From NCBI RefSeq assembly GCF_901709675.1, contig NC_051104.1, positions 2,773,501 to 2,837,500 of the forward strand: a stretch of 64,000 nt of DNA. Direction: 5' to 3'. Origin of the DNA: Syngnathus acus. Taxonomy: Eukaryota; Chordata; Actinopteri; Syngnathiformes; Syngnathidae. Positions 47,701 to 58,583 of the stretch are shown in pieces; positions within the stretch are counted from its first letter, which is position 1, and each line of letters opens with the position of its first letter. The translations under genes and the position numbers were made by a program. The notes under the pieces are model-generated. The model was not told where the DNA came from, ran no database searches, and was given only the letters and a program-made list of their open reading frames with translations.

Positions 47701-48660
47701 GCCTTCAGACTGACGTTGACATTTTCTTAAAATTGTGCCATGCATACGGTTAGAACTTCTAACAGCTTGAAGATTGTTCCGCAACATCTTACTCTTCCAC
47801 TTAGTATTTTTGCATGGCTGTGTTTCCAATATTTACATATCACGCAGATGTTTGTTGCCGCGTCGCTAATAGTTAATTACAAAAAAATTACAGTCGAGAC
47901 TTCTTTTCAGGGAGAAATCTTTATCCTTTCCCGCAGTGCTCTTGTACGTTTCCATAGCAACTCAGCAGGACCGAGTCTAAATTGAATTATACACGTAGCA
48001 AGCACACAAGCGTATAATGATCGAATCCTGTGGAATTATGATGATGATGATGATGTCTGATAATTGTCCATTGCGTCTTGCGTGTGGTGCGCCGCTGCAG
48101 ACACTGAGCAGTGTTCCTCTCCACATTTCAGTATTGGTTTTGTTATTAGCTTATTGTTGATCAAAAAGCCAAAGATGTCAGACTCCCAGTGTTGTTGTTA
48201 TTATGAGTCAAGCTGTCGGCCAACAACGCTGCTACCACAATTGCGGTTAGCTAAGCTAGCAGAGGCGCGGCCGACGATACTTGATTCCAATTCCTTGAGC
48301 AGTATGCAGGTGTTTGTTGTGCCCGGCGATCGACTAGTCCAGGGCGCGCCCGAAGTCATCAGGGATCAGCTCTAGCTTAGCCGCAAGTCCAAAGAGTGAT
48401 AGAAAATGGGTGTTTGGATGAAGGAGCCGCTAAGGGACGCTGACATTTCAAATGAACAAGCTGAGGCTTTTAAGCACTCAGCTTCATAGAACGTGACTTC
48501 ACTTGAAAACATAAAAGCGTTTGCCATTTGCCACAAACACTTGACTTGTAACAATCATTTCCATCTAAAGCGGTGTCAGTATGCATGGCGCATTCTTGCA
48601 CTTTCAATTTCATGCTTCCAAAGTTTTAAAAGGTTCCACTCCATTAATCTTCACTTGCAG
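44749..48660. other. intergenic with simple repeats
   Basis: A-run at 45273-45294, (ATG)n near 47499-47518 and 48038-48054, CACACG words near 47131. 46250-46330 has TGCAAATTAATGAGTCAGGC in a repeat-free setting, possibly regulatory. A CTCF-like word (minus CCAGCAGGAGGCA) lies at 47355-47367. Confidence 0.4.
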
Positions 48661-48664
48661 TGTC

Positions 48665-48815
48665 CATGCCGATTCTGATCCTGGTTCTGACCCCGATTGT
48701 GGCTAAGATGGTCATAACAATTCCGATACTGATTCCGGTTGTGTTTCTGATTCTGGTTCAGTTTTGTTTTAAATCCCGATGGTTCTGAAACGGTCTTGAT
48801 TCTGATCCTTATCGC
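48665..48815. repeat. degenerate GATTCTGATCCTGGTT minisatellite
   Basis: About 150 bp of irregular 11-18 bp copies built from GATTCTG, GGTTCTG and CCGAT words, purine/pyrimidine biased. A minus-strand frame here (many N, Q, R) is a translation of the repeat. Confidence 0.55.
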
Positions 48816-49324
48816 CGTCCTGCTCACCATCCTGGGTCTAGTTTGACGTGCAATCGGTACACATGAATGTTTTATAATCTGTATTTTGTGCCTGGAGGGC
48901 TCACAAAGTGTCACGTCAGCCCGGGCCTCGCGTTATGTTTGTTGTGCCGACTTTTTAGTTCAAAAAGTGCAAGTGTGTGCGCTCCGGTTGTCTCTTGTGT
49001 GATTTGCGCGCCATGTTGATAGCTTGTTTTTCCCCCTGAAATGCGAGCAAACCTGAGGACAGGCAGGAGCCGGCCGCTAATCAGGGTGAGCACAGCGGGC
49101 CCATGTCAATCAGCGCCTATTAGCCCCTCTCTGGCGCACTGGACGCACGTCGCCATTTACCGCATTTATGAAACGGGCCGCGCTCATGCATTAGCATTTG
49201 ATTGGTTTGCATGGAAACAACACACCCGCCGACCCAGAAGGTCACGTCCACCGCTGGCACATCGCAAATGCTTGGGCGAATTTTTCAGGTACAATACTTG
49301 AGCATTGATATTTTTTACTTATAC

Positions 49325-49434
<110 letters not shown>

Positions 49435-49438
49435 TACA

Positions 49439-49640
49439 CAGTGATCCCTCTCTTATCGCGGCTTCACTACATCGCAGATTTTTTTTCCAAACTAAAAAAC
49501 AATTTAAAAGTCAAAATGAAACTTCTAGATTGAGGAAACATGTGTCTAACCTTTAAAACAATGTAGTATTGCTCCAAATGTTCCTTTACAGTCCTTTAGA
49601 AGTCTGTTTTCGCGTGTTAGCACGATCGCGAATTAGCATC
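49439..49640. mobile_element. truncated pogo/Tigger-like MITE
   Basis: Starts CAGTGATCCCTCTCTTATCGCGG and then follows, in inverse orientation, the sequence of the full element at 55161-55493 (TAGAAG, GAGGAAACAYGTGTCTAACC, CGCGTGTTAGCACGATCGCG). The match stops near 49640, so the far end is missing. Confidence 0.7.
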
Positions 49641-52600
49641 TGACCTCCACTGATGCGACGTAATATGCTAATCTCAGCAGACAATTGTCACTTTAATTAC
49701 CTTTTGGGCCTTTTATTTTCCCAAGTTCTGACTGAGTTACTTCACCTCCCAGTGACAATGTCCCCCCAAAACTCATCAGCTTGTTTAATTAAAAGTTTAT
49801 TTCACTAACTTTGGGCCACGAGCAGACAAAAGGAAAAGAAAAAGTCCAGATGTTCTCTGCGAAAGCTTTGATGAATTCCTGTTGTTAATTAACTTCTCCA
49901 TCTGTCATAATCAATATTTTTTAATGCGCATTCTGTCCCCGATTGATCATTTGCTTTCCGCCCGCTGGTCGCTCAGCTTTTCTCTGTCGCCGTGGAAACC
50001 AAAATATTGCAAGGCTGCAAGCGTCATTGCGGGATCTCATTCAAAAGGTTTGACGATTCCGTTCAGGAAAAATGCATTTTGAAAACCCTTTTAATACTTT
50101 CCTATCTTTTATGTCAGAGTCCTGTTTGCCTCACTTCATCTCCGGGCAAGGTGAACCTTTTGTTTGTTACATCCACATGTCAAGTAAATGGCTGCATTTT
50201 TGATTTTCATAATATTTTTTTTTTTTGCTTTCAAATAAGTTTGGCCTTTTAATTCCTCTTACTGAGATTTGCTCAACTTTGTTCTGCTGCTTTTGTTGCA
50301 TTTCTTCTGGCTTCCAGAAGGCAAAAGTGGATGGATTAGTTTCTGTCCAATCAGATTTCAACTTGTACGTGTCGCCACGTCAATCTAATCTGCCGAGCCT
50401 TGAGAATCATTAGTACTGTATCTTCTGCAATGCGACCAGTAAATTAATTGCAAAGCTACATCTTTATTGTTTTCTGTGCTTTGTTGCAGCGCTTTATAGA
50501 GAATATCAAAGTCAAAGTCTGCTTTATTGTCAATTTCTTCACATGTCAAGACATAAAAAGAGATCGAAATTGCGTTTCCTACTATCCCACGGTGACAAGA
50601 CATATTACACATTCAAGTAAAGAATACAAAAAGTAAAAACAAGAAGGCACATCCAATCAATAAATAAGAGCAATGAATAAATAAGAGCAACTTGGTGGAA
50701 ATGGTGCAATTGTGCATACAGCATACGGTCAAATCGAATTACGCAACATTTATCTTCAATGTGCTGCATACAAGTGAAATAAATGAACTAGACGAGCGTA
50801 CGTGACTGGGATTTGATCTCCTCTGCCCTGCGCTTATTACTTTATTCGTCTTAATAATAAAAAAGATTGATTGCCCCTTAGCGTAGATGTACATTGCTAG
50901 CAATAAATCATAATTGCCAAACAACTTTTTAAAAAAAAAAAATCTTTGCTCAAAAGAAGCCGACTCAAAGACTCAGGCAAGAAATATTTCGAGACACAGG
51001 CGATGCTGTATTAAAGTTTCCAGCAGCGGCTCACGTTCAGGAACACTTAGCAAGAAAACACCAAATACAATTTGACAACACGTTTGGACATGACAGAGCG
51101 GGTTAAAGGCCAAGATACTAAAAGCAACTTGTAACATGCCAAAAAGTCTCCAACAATTCCCAAATTTCAAGAAAATCCGCAATTCCCGTGTTAGTCACGA
51201 ACTATTTCCAAGTCTTCGGCAAATCCAAAACTCGTTGTGTCCAATCTTCCATCAAGTCCCAAGTCTGAGGTCAGGGAATCTTACGTAATGACCAACGAGT
51301 CCAAGTCTCTGATGTACTCAAATATGTTTGCGGGAAAAATCTCAAGTCTGGTCTTTTCAGTTTCTCTGTTTGCCACATCAATCCCGAGAAAGTTTTGACA
51401 TCCTGGTATTTACAGATGCGATTGACATTTATGCGATGCGGACTGTTACCATAGCGACCATTCAGCTTGACAAACTAGTTTAACACCACATGAACGTGAC
51501 ACGACATAATCAACACAATTACACTTCTTCACAGTTAGAACGATGTCACTCAAGTCCGCTTCAACACTGACACTGCGGGTGTGCGCAAGTAGATCATGTA
51601 CACACTCAAGCCCCCCCACCACTGATTGCGAGCGTTTTGGAAGGCAACGGATGGTGCGATCTCGTCAGAGTTTATCAGGAGAACATTTACTGGCTTCGAA
51701 AAACGCTCGCAATTGTTGGGAGAGGCTCTTAAAGCTCGGATATCATTCAAATGTATACAATCGCATGAATGTGACATTATTTTTAAGGTGTATAATTATA
51801 TTTTTTAAATTGCAAGGTGTTTATTATTTTATTTATTTATTTGAAAAACAAAAAGCATATTCATCTGAGACTCGTCTTTTTTTTTTTTTTTACAGAGTAA
51901 AGGCGTGTTTTTCTTAATAAAAGACGTAATAGTTACAGAATAATGTATTTTTAAAATTCATATGTGACTTTCTCTTGTTAAACAGCTGTGATTTAATCTC
52001 GGAAAAATACAACTTTATTTTCAAAATGTTGCAACCGCTCCCCCCCCCAAAAGAAAAATAGGTGAATTTGTCATGGTAGCATGAGAACTTTTTTTTTTTT
52101 TTCAAACCAAGGCAGTCATTTTAAATTCTTATTTCACGTGTTTAATTGACGTTTTGATTATGAGAGGGACCTTGGAAAAATGTATTCCTTGTACGGGGTT
52201 CCTGAACCCCAAATGTTTGTGACCCCATTGTTTTTTTGATGTTGACTTCATCAGGCTCAGTCGGGCGCTTGACAAAAACTTTACATAAGTGCAACAATCT
52301 CTCAGTTGTGCGCTCTCTGGTCTCATGATTGCCCGAGAGCATGTTCCTGTCTTTTTTTGGAGCTGCAGCAAAAGCGGGGGGCGGCGGGGGATGGCAACGC
52401 CAGGGACACTTCAAGTCTTTGTGGTGAATGTATGTTTGTGTTTAGATGTTGCGCCGATTTTGGCGGTCACGTGCAATCAGCCCTTTTTTTTTTTTTTTTT
52501 CTGCCATCAGATGACTCGACATCCCCTCTGTCCTGTTTCTTCCCGCACACTCACTCAGGGCTTGGGGGGCAAAAAAAAACTGAAGGGTGAAACTGTAATC

Positions 52601-53050
52601 TGGACAAAAGTATTGCGACGCAGTAAATCAAGCACGAGTCGGAGTGGAGCTTTTAGATCTTCACGGCTCTTCTTTTGGGAGGGAGGATGTTCGGAAAGGA
52701 GATAGAGTCTCCTTACCAATGTTTTCTTGGATGAATGTGAATTTAGAAGAAAGTAGAAGACACACATTTGCAGGTGTCTCGGCAGTGGGGGTTGATGACA
52801 TTTAAGGCCGTCTTGTGCAAAATATATCAGCATATCTCTGTGATCTTCACTTTATAAGATTTAGGATTAAGATTTGGGAGTCAACAGTCGTCCCCGACTT
52901 TGAAGGAAGGCGGCTGGTTCCCTTGGAGAAATCGACCTTGGTGCAGTCCAAGTTGACAGGCACAAGCATGTGGAAAATCTCCTTGAAGATCTCTCTCTCA
53001 TCTCCTGAAGGCATTGATGATGGCGTTGATGGACTTCATTTCAAACTTCA
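49641..53050. other. intergenic, mc4r downstream region
   Basis: Unique AT-rich sequence with T or A runs at 50215, 50930, 51879, 52090 and 52484. No conserved exon was seen. The mc4r 3' UTR must begin at 53097 and run leftward; no certain AATAAA on the minus strand is close. Confidence 0.4.
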
Positions 53051-53097
53051 TGATGAACGCACGTCAGTCTCGGTGAAAGGCGCCCACGGCTCAAAGT

Positions 53098-54054
53098 TCA
53101 GAGGCAGGCGAGGCCGTGCGAGCAGCAGAAGATCTCCTTGAAGGTTTTCCTCATCTCCTGGCTCCTGAAGGCGTAGATGATGGGGTCGATGACCGAGTTG
53201 CACATGATGAGGATGAGGTACATGTTGAAGTGCGACATGAAGCAGGTGCAGTAGGGGTTGCGCGGGCAGCTGATCATGAGGATGAGGTGCAGGAAGAAGG
53301 GCGCCCAGCACACCACAAAGACGCCCAGCAGGATGGTGAGCGTGACGGCGCCCTTCATGTTGGCGCGCTGCCTCAGCGGCGGGCGCCCCGGCAGCGCGGC
53401 GATGCGCTTCATGTGCAGGCGCGCCAGCAGGAACATGTGCACGTACAAAGAGGCCATCAGCACCAGCATGGTGAAGAACATGCCGATCAGGCAGACCAGC
53501 ACGCCCGTGCTCTCTGAGTAGACGATGAAGAGCACGCCCGACGCGATGCAGCAGGTCCAGATGCCGGCGATGACCATGGCAGCCCTCCTCAACGTGACCA
53601 TGTTGTGGTAGCGTAGCGCGTAGAAGATGGTGATGTAGCGGTCAATGGCGATGGCCAGCAGGCTGCAGATGGACGCCAGCAGCGAGCTGCAGATCATGGA
53701 GTCAAAGACGTTGTCCAGGTTCTTGATGAGCCGCACCGGGATGCGCAGCGTGCCGCCGTTGATCAGGGCGATGACCACCGTCTCGGAGGCGTTGGAGACG
53801 CTCACCAGCATGTCGGCCACGGCCAGGCTGCAGATGAAGAAGTACATGGGCGAGTGCAGGTTCTTGTTCTTGACGATGGCCACCACCACCAGGACGTTCT
53901 CCAGCAGGCTGATGATGCCAAGGGTCAGGAAGACCTCGGTGGAGATCAGCAGCTGCTCGTAGCATCCCTCCGAGGACTCTCGCTCGGGAGTCCGCCGGTC
54001 CTCGCTGCGGTTGCCGTAGCCCGCCGTCGGACCTCCCCGCCCCGTGGCGTTCAT
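53098..54054 (-). CDS. mc4r: Melanocortin-4 receptor (class A GPCR)
   Basis: Intronless frame of 318 residues; human MC4R has 332. It binds alpha-MSH and AgRP and signals through Gs to raise cAMP, controlling feeding and energy balance, and growth and maturation in fish. Visible features: an N-glycosylation site at N2 (NAT) and another at N15 (NRS), seven hydrophobic helices, [11 protein letters not shown] after helix 1, the ligand-binding acidic residues E91, D114 and D118 (E100, D122 and D126 in human), DRY at 138-140, WAPFFLHL in helix 6, and DPIIYAF at 290-296 in place of NPxxY. The Cys pair at the tail (FCCSHG) suggests palmitoylation. The tail stops a few residues earlier than in mammals. 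The start ATG gives the usual extracellular length. Helix sequences favour MC4R over MC3R and MC5R, and the cdh20 neighbour supports this. Confidence 0.97.
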   Translation of the reverse strand: MNATGRGGPTAGYGNRSEDRRTPERESSEGCYEQLLISTEVFLTLGIISLLENVLVVVAIVKNKNLHSPMYFFICSLAVADMLVSVSNASETVVIALINGGTLRIPVRLIKNLDNVFDSMICSSLLASICSLLAIAIDRYITIFYALRYHNMVTLRRAAMVIAGIWTCCIASGVLFIVYSESTGVLVCLIGMFFTMLVLMASLYVHMFLLARLHMKRIAALPGRPPLRQRANMKGAVTLTILLGVFVVCWAPFFLHLILMISCPRNPYCTCFMSHFNMYLILIMCNSVIDPIIYAFRSQEMRKTFKEIFCCSHGLACL

Positions 54055-54223
54055 GATTCCTCCTCCTTTGTCTTCTCCACTCCTAAAAACTCTCTTGCGT
54101 GCCCATTGTCAGGGGCCGCCTGGAGTTCTACAGCGAGCGATTCTGCTCTTCGTTTGTTCCTCACTCAGAGCAGGCAGGAGGAGGACAAACCAGAGTGAGG
54201 GAGGGAGATCCTGCTGCTTGCCA

Positions 54224-54231
54224 CTATTATA
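54224..54231 (-). promoter_or_regulatory. mc4r: possible mc4r TATA-like box
   Basis: On the minus strand TATAATAG lies about 170 bp upstream of the mc4r ATG. It would predict a start site near 54195 and a leader of about 140 bp. A single weak motif. Confidence 0.25.
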
Positions 54232-54239
54232 CGTCCTCG

Positions 54240-55155
54240 ATACGCACGCACGCACACGCACGGAGGCAGCGAGCCCGTGCTCGTCTTTCCCATTGGCTGA
54301 TGGTGGAGGTGAGGCAGGACCCAAAAGGAGAAGGATATTCATGAATGAAACCAAGCGCTTATCGAGGATGTCAAGACTCCAAAGTGCTGATGAAGCCGTC
54401 CACGGTGGTTGTCAATCATCAAACCGCTTTGCGAGGACAAAGACTTTTCGCCTCTTGAGAATGCATTCAAGGCCCCGCGGGGGATGAGCATTTCCTCCAT
54501 CGGCGGTTCTGCCTCCAAGGACGAATTATTCAGTCAAAGGCGCAACTTGACCAAATTCTCATCATCCTTCCTCATGAGAGCCAAGAGCAGAAGAGTGAAA
54601 CAAAAGCCGCTGGCAGAGCGAATCGACTTCACATTCACTTGGAGTTATATAACAAACAAAACAACTCAAATGAAATGGTTGAGGAAAAAAAAAATAGAAT
54701 TGAAAAATCAAAGCAAGACTCTTTAATGTCAACTTCATTTTCAAAATGTTCCGATGACGGCATTAAGAAGTCCAACAACAAAATCTTGCCTAAGGAACAG
54801 CAATTCTATTCCAAGAGTGTGGGTACATAAAAAAACAACAACAAATCGGCCCTCCGACCCCGATTGGCCGTGCGCTGTCCTTGTGGTGGCGGCCTCCTGG
54901 GGGTTAGTGGACGCTTGCGGCCAATTAGAACGGACGTAAATAATTCTTCCGTTCACACCCAAGTCAGGCCTTTCAATTACTATTGGCAGATTGCATGGCT
55001 AGGGCTAGCATCTCCGAGGACAGGAAGCACCGAGGGTAATTTGTTCACTCGTCTCATTCTAATTTAATAATAATAAAAAAAGAACAGCCCCTGTAACCTC
55101 AGCTGGATAAAATCGAGTATGCACAACATATCTATCAAGTGTAGAGCCACAAAAG
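54240..55155. other. mc4r upstream region
   Basis: No second gene is seen. A CACG-rich tract lies at 54242-54262. 54630-54720 is A-rich. Confidence 0.4.
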
Positions 55156-55160
55156 ATGTA

Positions 55161-55493
55161 CAGTAATCCCTCGTTTATCGCGGATAATTGGTTCCAAAAA
55201 CCACCCGCGATAAGTGAAATCCGCGAAGTACGGTCACCAACAAGAAGTACTGGGCAAGCTAACGAGTTAGCGGAAAGATGCTAATTCGCGATCGTGCTAA
55301 CACGCGAAAACGGACTTCTAAAGGAATGTAAACAAACATTTGGACCAATACTACATTGTCCTAAAGGTTAGACACGTGTTTCCTCAATTTAGAAGTTTTA
55401 TTTTGACTTTTAAATGTTTTTTTAATTTGGAAAAAAAGTCCGCGATGTAGTGAAGCCGCGATAAACGAAACGCAAAGTAGCGAGGGATCACTG
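55161..55493. mobile_element. pogo/Tigger-like MITE with TA target duplication
   Basis: Ends CAGTAATCCCTCGTTTATCG and CGAGGGATCACTG are inverted copies; TA flanks both sides (55159-55160 and 55494-55495). The CAGT(A/G)ATCCCTC end is typical of Tigger-like elements. 333 bp, with no transposase. Confidence 0.85.
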
Positions 55494-55499
55494 TAATCT

Positions 55500-57499
55500 C
55501 ATAAAGCCATGCCAAGTCCGCCATTTTGCTTTGAAGCAGCCATTTTGAAGGGGGTCTTGCAGGAGTCCTTCAAAGATGAATGTTGTCCTCCAGATTTTAT
55601 TCCATTGCTACCGAGTTCAAACCTCGTTTACTAGACAGATGGATGAAACTGAATAGCAACAACAACAAAAAAAAAAAAATTTATTCACATGGAGCACGGG
55701 AGTGAAGTTTAACGACTTGCTGTAAAAGAGTAACGCCTGACAAGCGCTTGTTCCGAAGGCTCGTATATTGTTGCTTACCTGATTGCTTTCTGGTGGCCGC
55801 CCAATTTGTCATGAATTCATCACAATTATTGCGTTTTAAGGACAAACAAAAGCAATCGGCCGGCGTTCACGAATTACAGTGAATCGGGATGGCTGATTCG
55901 GATCTTATTCAAAATGCAAATTTCCAAGCAGCGTCACTCGCGTTAGTGCAAAATAACATTTGTTTGAAAGATGTTGTTCGAGGCCAGGTTGTGCTAAATG
56001 TTCTGTCGCTCACTAACAAGCGCGTGGCAGCTTTAAGTAGCGGTTCATGCATACGAATTTTATGTTCCGTGGCAGGAAATAAATTGGTGTAAACTCCTTA
56101 AATCATCCCACAAATAAGTGCAAACCGGCGAATATGAGCCAGCGCACATGCGAGACGCGGCTTGATTATCCTTCACTCGCTGCGTTGGCGGCGGTTGCCG
56201 GGTGACGAAAAAATCAAGACGACAATAACACCGAGATACCACGGTTGCATTAAAAATTCGGATCTTTTTTTTTGCCATTTGAATTGAAACACAAAAAATC
56301 CACCCTCCCATTCAATGAAAGTTTGCAGAAGCCCCATGATTGTTTTCTGTTCTTTCATCCAAGATGTTCACTTAAGGAACTCTTCACACGACTCAACCTT
56401 GTAAACACAACGTTGTCACGATGCACTTGCACGCGGCGGGCACAGTGTGTTCCGGCTTTTACTCGGTCTGATAACAAAAAAAGAAAAAACATGGGGCGGG
56501 GGTGTTTTGTAAACGATTGTAATGAACCCGGGACTCAGGTTGGAGCATCGCCTGGAACATTGGGAAAATGTTCAACAAGCACATGTTTGTCATAACAAGA
56601 GCTATTTTGGAAATTGAGCAGGAAGTCCCTTGAGGGAATTTGGCCAAGTGAGGCCCGCCCGTGTGAAATCATTGATCTGTGTGCTGACTGAAAGGAGGAA
56701 GGTCCTTATTTCACTTGGAATATTTAAGTTGTAAAAATAGCCGCTAAAAGCTTAATTGTGTCTAATTAATTGTTGAGTATGTGTGAAGTTTGCGCTTTGG
56801 CAACATGGCGGTAAGACAATTTCCAACGATGACGCACATCAGAGGATGAGCAATCTCACATTTATTGAGAGGCCTTGAGATGATGATATTTTGATGGTGG
56901 TCAATATTTCTGGGTGGAGGGGATAATTTCCCAGTATCTTGAGTCAACCCACAGAGGAACGCTTTGATTTTTGTTCTCTTTTTTCTCTCGGGGAAATTAA
57001 TTTCCTTTGCTCAGCACTCCAGTTGAGTCATTATGGGCGACCATCTGAGAAATATAATCCAAAGAAAGCTCCAGAATTGAGTAAGCACAAAAAAGCCTGA
57101 ACAACAGTTTAAAAAAACAACAACAAAACATAGGCTGCACATGTATTTATTTGACTACACGTGTTCATTGATCAATTCATAACATGCAATAGAACTAAAG
57201 ATTAGATTGAATTGTTTTATGATTACACTTATAATACACCACACATTTGAGTTTTTGTGAATGTCTCTCTGTCCTTGACCGCCCGGGGTGCAGATTGACT
57301 ATTCTGCGAGAGACTGCAGAAGCTCATGACTCTTTTTTGGGTTTCCTCATCTTACCTATCTTTAAAGATAAATTACTTTGATTTGTTTGCTTGCTTTTGC
57401 TGTGTACTTTTATGGTTGAAGTAAAAGCGCACAAAGATGCATGAGACCGTTTGTGACATCATCATGATTTCCACCACTCTTCAAGATTCATTTTGTCAG
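55500..57499. other. intergenic between mc4r and drosha
   Basis: A 67-codon frame starts at 55889 (MADSDLIQNA...) with a fair ATG context but no recognised relatives. The remainder is unique, with A runs near 55666 and 57112. Confidence 0.35.
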
Positions 57500-57500
57500 A

Positions 57501-57950
57501 GTGTCTGCCATCCGAGTTAATGCTGTGAGGCGGAAATTCAGAGCATCACCTGTTGAGATGGATCAATACGGAGCACAACGAGTTAGATTTCCGCTGCAAA
57601 TAATATGGGGCGCATTAAAGCCATCTGAGTACATCAAGATTGCCCAAAACAACTTTAGCCTGAAGAAGTTAATGGACTCATCTGCTTTTGTGGAAACCAT
57701 GGGAGTTGCCATGGTAACACAGCTTCACGGATGCAATATTTCTCTGCTACCCTCTAGTGCCTACCAAGTGGAACTCCAGCTACATGACGTTCAAATTTCA
57801 ACTAATGTGCGTCACTGCAAACATCGTAATTATGTTGATAGTTTAATTAGAATTATAAATTGTTATCGTCAACTAGGTGTATCCAAAGTTTTGTCCGTCG
57901 ATCTAAAATTCAGTAACAGGGATATCATACTGCATTTACACTCTCGATAA
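57501..57950 (+). CDS. unidentified 149-codon open frame, possible terminal exon
   Basis: The frame opens just after a plausible acceptor (TTTTGTCAG ending 57499) and closes with TAA. The first true ATG in frame is at 57558 (MDQYGAQRVRFP). Amino-acid composition is balanced, with alternating hydrophobic residues (GVAMVTQLHGCNISLLPSS; GVSKVLSVDLKFS), unlike the skewed chance frames elsewhere in the window. I do not recognise the family. Length alone is not beyond chance. It could be the last exon of a small gene, a decayed gene, or noise. It holds a perfect RFX site at 57705-57718, which argues that the DNA itself may be regulatory. Confidence 0.25.
   Translation: MSAIRVNAVRRKFRASPVEMDQYGAQRVRFPLQIIWGALKPSEYIKIAQNNFSLKKLMDSSAFVETMGVAMVTQLHGCNISLLPSSAYQVELQLHDVQISTNVRHCKHRNYVDSLIRIINCYRQLGVSKVLSVDLKFSNRDIILHLHSR
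57705..57718. promoter_or_regulatory. consensus RFX X-box
   Basis: GTTGCCATGGTAAC matches the RFX consensus GTTRCCNNGGYAAC in both half-sites. It lies 0.88 kb before the drosha start codon. RFX factors drive ciliary and some cell-cycle genes; a role here is untested. Confidence 0.5.
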
Positions 57951-58583
57951 AAATACAGGAAGTAAAACTTGACAACGCATTTTCATTGGCCAGTTACCAC
58001 AACCTGTGATTGGTCCAGCTATGTGTTTACCGTAACTATTCCGACTAGAAACACGGACCGCTCGGCATTTGCACACACTGTTTTACGCCTCGGATTGTCA
58101 AACATTTTCATATCCTGCTTCATTTAACTCTGTATGCAATTGCAAGTTAGACGTGTTACGACAAGATTTTGATGAGGCGGAGTTACAGCTGTTCGTCGTG
58201 ATATTTAAATTTGAAGGTAAAGTATTGCACGTATTCGTGTTCGGTGGTGCGGCGAGCCTGCTAGCATGTTGGGTCGCAGAAATACCAAAGATGTTTAGTG
58301 TTATTTTATGCCACTGCGTTGGAGCAATATGTCAGCGTTTACCCAAATAATGTCATTTAACCACTGCTACGCTTGATTATTTACGTATTTATGGCGTTTT
58401 GATGGTGCGTATTAATTCATGAATTGGTCGGTGCAGTCCTCCTGCCACACGTGATTGTCAACTAGGGACGCTCAAACTATTTACCTTACAAACATTTCTA
58501 TTGCTGTGTTGCATGCCTGACATTTATGACTTGCTGTTAATTAATGTATATTTCAATTTGCCCCCCACCCCCACCCGACAGTC

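Noticed and set aside
53116-53517. Plus-strand frames over mc4r and at 53645-53962
   Set aside because: Antisense shadows of the mc4r coding region.
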